NCBI GenBank assembly: GCA_024763435.1
Contig: JANTFN010000058.1
Span: 1 to 9,398, forward strand
Source of the DNA: Thermodesulfobacteriota bacterium
GTDB taxonomy: Bacteria > Desulfobacterota > S145-22
Length of the DNA stretch: 9,398 bases
Reading direction: 5' to 3'
In this document: positions 1 to 6,564 of the stretch, in pieces
Layout: every line of letters begins with the position of its first letter
Numbering within the stretch: position 1 is the stretch's first letter
The notes under the pieces: model-generated
The model's input: the letters and a program-made list of their open reading frames with translations, nothing else
The model's database searches: none
Told to the model about the DNA's origin: nothing
Translations under genes and position numbers: made by a program

Positions 1-1415
1 TGGAAAAATCCACCAAAAACAAAACAAAAGAACTTGAAAAGGCCCTGAAACTGGGCCTCAAGCCTGCCTGGGATGTTTTAAGCGCAAAGGAGCGCAAAAC
101 AGCCCTTAAATTCAGCGAGGATTATAAGAAATTCCTCGACACCGCTAAAACGGAACGCGAAGCCGTCAGCGATATCGTTGCGCGTGTCCAGAAAAAAGGC
201 TTTTCGGAAACACCGTCCGGGTCCCCCGCCCGATATTTCCGTGTTAACAGGGGGAAAAATATCGCGCTGGCTGTCCTGGGCACAAAACCCCTGACAGAGG
301 GATTTCGCATTGTCATCTCTCACATCGATGCCCCAAGACTTGACCTGAAGCAGTCGCCCGTTTATGAAGACGTCGATCTCGCGATGCTGCGAACGCATTA
401 TTACGGCGGTATCAAAAAGTATCAATGGGTCTCCATTCCCCTGGCCATTCATGGGGTTATCATCAAAAAAGACGGCTCGAAGCTGACCCTGACCCTTGGA
501 GAGGATGAAAAGGATCCTGTTTTTACCATCTGCGACCTGCTCCCGCATCTTTCACACAAGGCACAGGATAACAAAAAACTTGGTGACGCCATTATTGGGG
601 AAAAACTTACCCTCATCGCGGGCAGTCTCCCCTTCCCCGATCCGGAAGCCAAGGAGCGCTTTAAGCTGAATCTCCTGGACCTCTTAAACAAGCGCTGGGG
701 TATTATCGAGGCAGACCTCCTCAGTGCCGAAATTGAAGTTGTACCCGCTTTCAAGGCGAGGGATGTGGGATTCGATGAAAGCCTTGTCGGGGCCTACGGG
801 CAGGACGACCGAGTCTGCGCCTACTGTAATCTCCAGGGAATTCTCTCTCTCAAAAAGGCCCCGGAACTGACCTCTGTCGCCCTCTTTATGGACAAGGAGG
901 AAATTGGGAGTGACGGCAATACCGGCTCAAAGTCCAGGTTCCTTGAGGTTTTTATAAACGACCTCCTGCGTCTTTCCGGAACCCCTCCAAACAGTGAAGC
1001 CCTGCGTGAGGCCCTGTTCAACGCGAAGGCCCTTTCCGCGGATGTCAACGGGGCCATCAATCCAAATTACCAGGATGTTCATGAGAAACAGAACGCGGCC
1101 CGGGTTGGCTACGGTGTATGTCTCACAAAATTCACGGGCGGCGGCGGAAAATACAGCAGTAACGACGCAAGCGCCGAATATGTTGGTGAAATTCGAAATC
1201 TCTTCGACGCCAACGGTGTTGTCTGGCAGATGGGTGAATTGGGAAAGGTTGATGAGGGCGGCGGCGGAACCATCGCGAAATACCTCGCGGAATACGGTAT
1301 GGATATGATTGACTGCGGAACGGCCCTGCTGGGGATGCATTCTCCCTTTGAAATCGCAAGCAAACTGGATATTTACGAAACCTACAAGGCCTACAGGGCC
1401 TTCTTCGAAGGATAG
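1..1415 (+). CDS. apeA: M18 family zinc aminopeptidase (aspartyl aminopeptidase-like), start codon cut by one base
   Basis: This is a cytosolic metallopeptidase of family M18, which removes N-terminal residues (acidic ones in characterised members) from peptides using two zinc ions. The reading frame is open from the first base. The window begins with 'tg' followed by Glu-Lys-Ser, so the codon spanning the edge is NTG and is probably the start. Counting it as residue 1 gives 471 residues, close to the roughly 465 of bacterial apeA products. Visible family signatures are SHIDAP (His108, Asp110), HYYGG (from His133), GQDDR (Asp269/Asp270), DKEEIGS with the catalytic and ligand pair Glu300-Glu301, SADVNGAINPNY (Asp348) and LGMHSPFE (His447). 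All expected zinc ligands and the catalytic Glu are therefore present. The DVNGAINPNY form is the bacterial rather than the eukaryotic DNPEP type. No upstream context is visible, and a 98-bp gap separates it from the next gene, so it may be its own transcription unit. Confidence 0.93.
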   Translation, partial: EKSTKNKTKELEKALKLGLKPAWDVLSAKERKTALKFSEDYKKFLDTAKTEREAVSDIVARVQKKGFSETPSGSPARYFRVNRGKNIALAVLGTKPLTEGFRIVISHIDAPRLDLKQSPVYEDVDLAMLRTHYYGGIKKYQWVSIPLAIHGVIIKKDGSKLTLTLGEDEKDPVFTICDLLPHLSHKAQDNKKLGDAIIGEKLTLIAGSLPFPDPEAKERFKLNLLDLLNKRWGIIEADLLSAEIEVVPAFKARDVGFDESLVGAYGQDDRVCAYCNLQGILSLKKAPELTSVALFMDKEEIGSDGNTGSKSRFLEVFINDLLRLSGTPPNSEALREALFNAKALSADVNGAINPNYQDVHEKQNAARVGYGVCLTKFTGGGGKYSSNDASAEYVGEIRNLFDANGVVWQMGELGKVDEGGGGTIAKYLAEYGMDMIDCGTALLGMHSPFEIASKLDIYETYKAYRAFFEG

Positions 1416-1466
1416 AAACGGGCTTTTTTCCGGTTCCAGCCGATATTTTAAATGAAGCCATTGGAG

Positions 1467-1496
1467 TTGATTTCCTGGCAACAGGAATTATATTCT
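1467..1496 (+). promoter_or_regulatory. Candidate sigma-70-type promoter for hsp20-lon
   Basis: The gap 1416-1513 is the only substantial non-coding stretch in the window. It holds TTGATT (1467-1472) as a possible -35 box. This is followed either by TATATT (1489-1494, 16-bp spacer) or by TATTCT (1491-1496, 18-bp spacer) as a possible -10 box. Transcription would begin a few bases before or at the ribosome binding site, leaving a very short leader. I see no CIRCE element (TTAGCACTC-N9-GAGTGCTAA), no clear sigma-32 CTTGAA/CCCCAT pair and no sigma-54 GG-N10-GC pair. The call rests on consensus resemblance and on position only. Confidence 0.35.
1472..1487 (+). repeat. Perfect 6-bp inverted repeat with GCAA centre, upstream of hsp20
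   Basis: TTCCTG and CAGGAA form a perfect 6-bp inverted repeat around a GCAA centre. As RNA this would be a stem closed by a GNRA-type tetraloop. As DNA it sits between the candidate -35 and -10 boxes, a common operator position. It is not followed by a T-run, so it is not an intrinsic terminator. A stem this short could be chance. Confidence 0.4.
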
Positions 1497-1513
1497 AATC
1501 CGGGAGAATTAAG

Positions 1514-1966
1514 ATGTCTGCGAATTACCAGCGCGGCAATAACGCGCTCATGTGGCTGAACCGGGAAATAGACACGCTGATGCGGCGCATGTCTGATCTC
1601 CTCGGGAAAAACGAGGATGAACAGTTTATCGAGGTATCACTCGATGTCTATGAAACCAAGCAATCCCTTATCGTTATCGTGGATCTCCCCGGGATCAGGG
1701 AAGCCGATTTTACGGTAACGGCCAGGGGGAACTGGATTATTCTTGAAGGGACAAAATCCTTCATCCCCGAGGATGCTAACGGGCACTATTTATTTCACCG
1801 GATTGAAAGGCGTTTTGGAAAGTTCAGCAGAAAAATAAATGTTCCTGAACGCTTTAACCCTGAAAAAACAAAAGCTGAAATGCGTAAGGGCACCCTTGTC
1901 CTGACCATTCCCGCCCGAAAAGACACCCCGCATCGTATTGCGATTACAAAAGAAAACAAGGAGTAA
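1514..1966 (+). CDS. Small heat-shock protein, Hsp20/alpha-crystallin family
   Basis: This is an ATP-independent holdase of 150 residues that would bind unfolding proteins in the cytoplasm and hold them for refolding or degradation. The alpha-crystallin domain spans about residues 42-133. It starts with the DVYETKQSLIVIVDLPGI stretch and ends with the signature AEMRKGTLVLTIP (121-133), the family's A-x-x-x-x-G-x-L motif. The short C-terminal tail carries an I-x-I anchor (Ile142-Ala143-Ile144), which in this family docks into a neighbouring subunit and drives oligomer assembly. The N-terminal arm (1-41) contains an amphipathic WLNREIDTLMRRMSDLL helix. The ATG at 1514 is preceded by GGGAG at 1502-1506 with 7-nt spacing. 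Lon follows after only 5 nt, so holdase and protease are probably co-expressed. Length and domain layout are normal for the IbpA/Hsp16 class. Confidence 0.95.
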   Translation: MSANYQRGNNALMWLNREIDTLMRRMSDLLGKNEDEQFIEVSLDVYETKQSLIVIVDLPGIREADFTVTARGNWIILEGTKSFIPEDANGHYLFHRIERRFGKFSRKINVPERFNPEKTKAEMRKGTLVLTIPARKDTPHRIAITKENKE

Positions 1967-1974
1967 AATCATTG
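1958..1974 (+). promoter_or_regulatory. Ribosome binding site that sets the TTG start of lon
   Basis: AAGGAG (1958-1963) overlaps the end of hsp20, whose stop is at 1964-1966, and lies 8 nt before TTG at 1972-1974. No ATG in the lon frame occurs until about residue 87, which is already inside the N domain. TTG 1972 is therefore the only start with a proper ribosome binding site. The overlap with the upstream stop suggests translational coupling. Confidence 0.85.
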
Positions 1975-4542
1975 GACCCAAAAAAACCTATCAATCCCCT
2001 GTCACCTGAGACTGAAGCGCAAAACGAGGAAGCAGAGGTCGAAACCACGGCACCAGCTCCCCCGGAACCTGATACCGAAGAAACGATCATCGAAGAAACC
2101 CCTCCTGACGCACAGGAATCCCCCGCACCGCCGGAGGCCCCGGATGATGAAAAGGATTCGGACGAGAAAGCAGAAATACCTGATATCCTCCCCCTTCTTC
2201 CGGTTAGAGACATTGTGATTTATCCTTATATGATCATCCCCCTCTTTGTCGGCCGGGAGGCCTCGATTCAATCGGTCGATGAGGCCCTGTCAAAAAACCG
2301 GCTGATCTTTCTGGCCGCGCAGAAAAATATGGAAGATGACGAGCCCGAACCCGATAAAATCTACAGAACCGGGACGGTCGCGACCATTATGCGGATGCTC
2401 AAGCTTCCGGACGGGCGCATAAAAATTCTTGTCCAGGGACTCGCCAAGGGGATGATTACGGATTATATCCAGACACGCCCCTACTACATCGTCAGAATAG
2501 AAAAAATCAAGGAAAAGGCTGTTCCGGAGATCACCCTTGAGATTGAAGCCCTCATGCGGACCGTCAAGGAGCAGCTGGAAAAAATCGTCTCCTATGGAAA
2601 GATTCTCTCCCCCGATCTTGTTGTAATTCTCGACAACATAGATGACCCGGGCAGGCTCGCGGATCTCATTTCCTCCAATCTTGGACTGAGCGTGGACAAA
2701 TCCCAGGAAATCCTTGAGATTCAGGATGCTGTCAAACGGCTCAAGCGCCTTAACGAAGTTCTTGGAAAAGAACTTGAAGTCCTTGAAATGCAGGCCAAGA
2801 TTCAGTCTGAAGCCAAGGATGAGATGACAAAGATGCAGCGGGAATTTTTCCTCCGGGAGCAGCTCCGCGCCATCAAAAACGAACTTGGCGAGGGAGATGA
2901 AAAGTCAAAAGAGGCCAAGGAGATCAAGGCTGCCATTGAAAAAGCCAAAATGCCGAAAGATGTCAAAAAAGAGGCGTTAAAACAACTCGCAAGGATGGAG
3001 CAGATGCATCCCGATTCCGCGGAGGCCTCCATTGTCCGGACCTACCTTGAATGGATGACGGAACTTCCCTGGAAAAAAGCGACCAAGGATAACCTGGATA
3101 TCAAAAAGGCCAAGGCCGTCCTCGACGAAGATCATTACGACCTCGTCAAGGTCAAGGAACGTATTCTTGAATACCTCAGCGTCAACAAACTCCGGAAGGA
3201 GCTCAAGGGACCCATCCTCTGTTTTGCCGGGCCTCCGGGTGTGGGAAAAACCTCGCTCGGGAAATCCATCGCGCGCGCGCTGGGGCGGAAATTTGTCCGC
3301 ATCTCTCTTGGCGGTATGCGTGACGAGGCAGAAATACGCGGACACAGGCGCACCTATGTCGGTGCCCTTCCCGGGAGAATTATTCAAAGCATCAAACAGG
3401 CGGGAACTCGAAATCCCGTCTTCATGATGGATGAAATTGATAAAATCGGCATGGATTTCAGGGGAGATCCCGCGTCCGCCCTCCTTGAAGTCCTTGACCC
3501 CGAGCAGAACAACGCCTTCAGCGATCACTATCTGAATGTCCCCTTTGATTTGTCCCAGGTGATGTTTATCACGACTGCTAATCTCACGGATCCCATTCCG
3601 TCGGCCCTTAAAGACCGCATGGAAATTCTCCAGCTTTCAGGCTACACAGACGAGGAAAAACTGAAAATCGCGCGAAAATATCTGATTCCAAGGCAAATCG
3701 AGGAAAACGGCATCACGGAGAATGACATAGACTTTTCCAATAACGCTATCCTCGGTATCATTCGGCATTACACCCGTGAGGCCGGGTTGCGGAATCTTGA
3801 GCGGGAAATCGCGGGGGTATGCCGCAAGATTGCCATGAAAATCGCCGAAAACAACCATAAGGGCAAGACAAAAATAACAAGTGGCAACCTGCACAATTTT
3901 CTCGGCGTCCCAAAATTTCTCGACGAAGAGGATTCCCGGGAAAATCAGATCGGCGTCGCTACGGGTCTTGCCTGGACACAGTTTGGCGGGGAAATCCTGC
4001 ACATTGAGGCCTCTATCATGAAGGGGAAAGGACAACTTTCCCTGACCGGCCAGCTCGGAGACGTTATGAAGGAGTCCGCGCAGGCGGCCCTGACCTACGC
4101 GCGCTCTAACGCGAAGGCCCTTGGCATTAAAGACGCCCTGTTCAAAACGAATGATATTCATATCCATGTCCCCGCCGGCGCGATCCCCAAGGATGGACCC
4201 TCGGCGGGTGTCACGATGGTTACCTCCCTCGTCTCCGCCCTCACCGGAATCCCCATCCACTGGAATATTGCCATGACGGGAGAAATTACCCTTCATGGAA
4301 AAGTCCTGCCCATCGGCGGCCTGAAGGAAAAACTCCTCGCGGCTATCAGGGCCAACATCACCAAGGTCCTGATCCCTTATGAGAATAAAAAGGACCTCGC
4401 GGAGCTCCCGGGATTTGTTAAAAACAAACTCACGATTATCCCCATCAAGCGGATGGAGGAAATCCTCCCCGTCGTGCTGACCGAAGATCCCTATAAAAAG
4501 GCAAAGACCGCAAAAAAAGAAAAAACAACCGGGGAGCCATGA
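1972..4542 (+). CDS. lon: ATP-dependent protease Lon (LonA type) with acidic N-terminal extension
   Basis: LonA is a cytosolic hexameric AAA+ serine protease that unfolds and degrades damaged and regulatory proteins. The protein has 856 residues against 784 in E. coli, and the difference is an N-terminal extension. Residues 1-70 are rich in Pro and Glu/Asp and look disordered. The Lon substrate-binding N domain follows from about 72 (LPLLPVRDIVIYPYMI) and runs through a coiled region to about 350. The AAA+ module has Walker A GPPGVGKT (420-427, Lys426) and Walker B VFMMDEID (483-490, Asp487-Glu488). The protease domain has the catalytic PKDGPSAG serine (Ser744) and lysine (Lys787 in GGLKEK). 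Their 43-residue spacing matches Ser679/Lys722 of E. coli Lon, so the enzyme should be active. The start is TTG, with AAGGAG 8 nt upstream. It is preceded by hsp20 (5-nt gap) and followed by thiL (3-nt gap). The C-terminal tail is Lys-rich (KKAKTAKKEK). Confidence 0.98.
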   Translation: MDPKKPINPLSPETEAQNEEAEVETTAPAPPEPDTEETIIEETPPDAQESPAPPEAPDDEKDSDEKAEIPDILPLLPVRDIVIYPYMIIPLFVGREASIQSVDEALSKNRLIFLAAQKNMEDDEPEPDKIYRTGTVATIMRMLKLPDGRIKILVQGLAKGMITDYIQTRPYYIVRIEKIKEKAVPEITLEIEALMRTVKEQLEKIVSYGKILSPDLVVILDNIDDPGRLADLISSNLGLSVDKSQEILEIQDAVKRLKRLNEVLGKELEVLEMQAKIQSEAKDEMTKMQREFFLREQLRAIKNELGEGDEKSKEAKEIKAAIEKAKMPKDVKKEALKQLARMEQMHPDSAEASIVRTYLEWMTELPWKKATKDNLDIKKAKAVLDEDHYDLVKVKERILEYLSVNKLRKELKGPILCFAGPPGVGKTSLGKSIARALGRKFVRISLGGMRDEAEIRGHRRTYVGALPGRIIQSIKQAGTRNPVFMMDEIDKIGMDFRGDPASALLEVLDPEQNNAFSDHYLNVPFDLSQVMFITTANLTDPIPSALKDRMEILQLSGYTDEEKLKIARKYLIPRQIEENGITENDIDFSNNAILGIIRHYTREAGLRNLEREIAGVCRKIAMKIAENNHKGKTKITSGNLHNFLGVPKFLDEEDSRENQIGVATGLAWTQFGGEILHIEASIMKGKGQLSLTGQLGDVMKESAQAALTYARSNAKALGIKDALFKTNDIHIHVPAGAIPKDGPSAGVTMVTSLVSALTGIPIHWNIAMTGEITLHGKVLPIGGLKEKLLAAIRANITKVLIPYENKKDLAELPGFVKNKLTIIPIKRMEEILPVVLTEDPYKKAKTAKKEKTTGEP

Positions 4543-4548
4543 GGCGTG
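4531..4548 (+). promoter_or_regulatory. Ribosome binding site that sets the GTG start of thiL
   Basis: GGGGAG (4531-4536) lies inside the end of lon, 9 nt before GTG 4546-4548. An ATG at 4539 overlaps the lon stop but is in another frame, gives only 11 codons and is just 2 nt from this site. The site therefore serves the GTG. Confidence 0.7.
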
Positions 4549-5574
4549 GGAGAAACATGCTGGAGCGAATTTGAGCTGATTGATACCTTTTTTAACATGC
4601 CGTCCGCAGACCTTCCGGATGAAATCATCGCGGGGATCGGAGATGACGCGGCGGTTATCAGACCGGATGGGAAAACCCCGCTTCTTGTCACGAATGATTT
4701 GATGATTGAGGATGTCCATTACCGTGCGGCATGGATGTCTCCCTTTGACCTGGCCCGGAAGCTCGTCCGGATAAACGTGAGTGATATTGCGGCGATGGGC
4801 GGCCAGCCGGCCTTCGGGCTCCTCTCCATCGGCCTTCCTTCCCCACTCGGAGAAAACTGGCTTCAGGACTTTTCGGGGGGACTGTCCCAGGCGTTTAAGA
4901 CATTTGGAATTACCTTGATTGGCGGTGACACATCGCAATCGCCCGGCCCCGTTATCGTTGCCCTGACACTCATGGGCAAGGCCATAAACGGGGCCTTTGT
5001 CCCCCGACATTCCCCCCGCCCGCGAGACACCCTCTATGTGACCGGAACCTTGGGGGATGCCGCGGCAGGGCTTACCATTCTTGAATCCCAGACTGAGGAT
5101 AGCCCCTCCCACCGCAACACGCGTGAAGCATTTCTAATAACACGCCACATTGCCCCTACGCCCCGGGTTGCCGTCGCAGGTGAAATTGCCGCCCGTCAGC
5201 TCGCGTCCTGCATGATTGATATCAGCGACGGCCTGGTTGCCGATTTGGGCCACCTTCTGGAAAAATCAGATCTCGGCGCGGAAATCTCCCTGGAATCCAT
5301 TCCCCTCTCTCCCGCTTTCAGGGATACGGCATCGGGCTGTAATCCCTCCCCGGAATTACTTATTCTTGAAGGCGGCGAGGACTATGAGCTTTTATTTACA
5401 TCTCCAATTCAACCTGAAAAAATGGCAAAAGAAATCGCCGGGGTTCCCCTCACTCCCATTGGAACGATTACAGATAACAAAGGCATACGGATCTTTAAAG
5501 ACGGCGCCCTGTTTCCCGTTGGAACCGGTGGTTTTAAACATCAATTCAAGCAAAAGGACAGCAACCATGAATAA
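4546..5574 (+). CDS. thiL: Thiamine-monophosphate kinase
   Basis: ThiL uses ATP to phosphorylate thiamine monophosphate to thiamine diphosphate, the last step of cofactor synthesis, in the cytoplasm. It belongs to the PurM/ThiL/SelD superfamily of ATP-binding enzymes. The 342-residue protein shows the family motifs in order: GIGDDAAVI (30-38), TNDLMIEDVHY (49-59, matching TDmLVEgvHF), NVSDIAAMGG (77-86), GGDTS (126-130), the DISDGL metal/substrate loop (225-230) and GGEDYELLF (276-284). The Asp residues expected to bind Mg-ATP (Asp33, Asp34, Asp51, Asp80, Asp128, Asp228) are all present. The GTG start at 4546 gives the usual short EFELID-type N-terminus before the first motif. The gene begins 3 nt after lon and its last 8 nt overlap the next gene. 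No other thiamine gene is in the window, so its linkage to lon is probably co-transcription rather than a shared pathway. Confidence 0.96.
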   Translation: MGETCWSEFELIDTFFNMPSADLPDEIIAGIGDDAAVIRPDGKTPLLVTNDLMIEDVHYRAAWMSPFDLARKLVRINVSDIAAMGGQPAFGLLSIGLPSPLGENWLQDFSGGLSQAFKTFGITLIGGDTSQSPGPVIVALTLMGKAINGAFVPRHSPRPRDTLYVTGTLGDAAAGLTILESQTEDSPSHRNTREAFLITRHIAPTPRVAVAGEIAARQLASCMIDISDGLVADLGHLLEKSDLGAEISLESIPLSPAFRDTASGCNPSPELLILEGGEDYELLFTSPIQPEKMAKEIAGVPLTPIGTITDNKGIRIFKDGALFPVGTGGFKHQFKQKDSNHE

Positions 5575-6556
5575 AATTTTTATAAGCGATCTGCGGGAAA
5601 ATCAGATGATTGACTCCCCTTTTCTTGTTCAAGACAAGCGGGTCCTTGAAACGCGAAACGGCAAACCCTACCTGCGGGTCCGGCTCCAGGACAAAACGGG
5701 TGAAATCGAGGGGCGCGGCTGGGAACAGGCCAATGAACTCGCCCGGCATTTTAAAATAAACGATTACGCGCGTGTCCGGGGGATGATAACGCAGTTTCAG
5801 GGAGAACTCCAGATTACAATTACCGCGATTCATAAACTCCCGGAAGAAAAAGTCCGCCCGGAGGATTTTCTTCCCGTCAGCAAAAAGGATATTTCGAAAA
5901 TGGCTGCGTCTCTCAAGGCCTTCATTGACACCATTCAGGATACGGACCTTAAGGCCCTCCTCCTGGCATTCATCGACGACGAAGCCTTCTTCAAAGACTT
6001 TCAGCGCTCTCCCGCCGCCAAATCAATGCACCATGCCTGGATTGGGGGTCTCCTGGAACACAGCCTGTCTCTGTGCGTCCACGCGGACGCCATCGCCAAA
6101 TACTACAAAAAAGAAGGAATTCCCCTGAACAGGGATCTTCTCGTCACCGGGGCCATCCTGCATGATATCGGCAAGACAAAGGAACTCACCAGCGCACCCA
6201 GTTTTGAATACACCACCGAGGGAAAACTCCTGGGCCATATTGTCATCGGCGCCGGCATGGTTGAAAAAAAGACCGCCGCCATCAAGGGATTTCCCGCAGA
6301 CAAACTGCAGCAGCTTAAACACCTCATTCTCAGCCACCACGGCGAATATGCCTTTGGTTCCCCGAAACTCCCCATGACCCTCGAGGCCATCGCCCTCCAC
6401 TTTATTGATAACCTTGATGCGAAAATTAACGGCGTTTACTCTCACCTCGAGAAAAATACAACCGATGATTCACCCTGGACAGCCTTTCACCGTATCTACG
6501 GGCAGACCTTTTATGCCCCTCCCGGCACCCAGGAAAATCATGAAGAGGCACGCTGA
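5567..6556 (+). CDS. yhaM: YhaM-type 3'-5' exoribonuclease (OB-fold plus HD domain)
   Basis: This 329-residue protein has the two-domain layout of YhaM/CBF1, a metal-dependent 3'-5' exonuclease acting on RNA (and on DNA in some members). B. subtilis YhaM is similar in size, at about 314 residues. An OB-fold nucleic-acid-binding domain covers about residues 17-95 (from SPFLVQDKRVLETRNGKPYL, with TGEIEGRGW). The HD phosphohydrolase domain follows at about 150-300. Its metal ligands are visible as MHHAWIGGLLEH (His155/156, His165), ILHDIGK (His199-Asp200) and SHHGEY (His257-His258), plus FIDNLDAK near the end. The ATG at 5567 has AAAGGA at 5553-5558 with 8-nt spacing. The frame stays open upstream to 5216, but that part lies inside thiL and lacks family similarity. 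It overlaps thiL by 8 nt, and the K+ channel gene starts 8 nt downstream. The RNA target cannot be told from sequence. Confidence 0.9.
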   Translation: MNKIFISDLRENQMIDSPFLVQDKRVLETRNGKPYLRVRLQDKTGEIEGRGWEQANELARHFKINDYARVRGMITQFQGELQITITAIHKLPEEKVRPEDFLPVSKKDISKMAASLKAFIDTIQDTDLKALLLAFIDDEAFFKDFQRSPAAKSMHHAWIGGLLEHSLSLCVHADAIAKYYKKEGIPLNRDLLVTGAILHDIGKTKELTSAPSFEYTTEGKLLGHIVIGAGMVEKKTAAIKGFPADKLQQLKHLILSHHGEYAFGSPKLPMTLEAIALHFIDNLDAKINGVYSHLEKNTTDDSPWTAFHRIYGQTFYAPPGTQENHEEAR

Positions 6557-6564
6557 GTCGTTCC

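Noticed and set aside
1395..1430. Possible intrinsic terminator after the aminopeptidase gene (CCTTC-TTC-GAAGG, then a run of six T's)
   Set aside because: The stem is only 5 bp, lies within the last codons, and the T-run is separated from it by about ten bases including a GGG. It does not form a proper hairpin plus U-tract.
1476..1492. Sigma-54 promoter (TGGCA at 1476-1480)
   Set aside because: The required GC is missing at the -12 position ten bases after the GG.
4539..4574. An 11-codon reading frame (ATG overlapping the lon stop) as a leader peptide for thiL
   Set aside because: The Shine-Dalgarno is only 2 nt from this ATG but well placed for the thiL GTG. The peptide has no regulatory run of codons and no attenuator hairpin follows.
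3637..5112. A 491-codon open frame on the minus strand across lon and thiL
   Set aside because: It lies opposite two certain genes, shows no recognisable domain, crosses their junction, and is explained by their codon bias. Other long minus-strand frames (927-1481, 2977-3528, 7270-7797) are the same kind of shadow.
5216..5566. Upstream in-frame extension of the YhaM-type gene to an ATG at 5216
   Set aside because: The segment is out-of-frame thiL coding sequence with no family similarity, whereas ATG 5567 has a good ribosome binding site and begins the OB-fold protein at the normal length.
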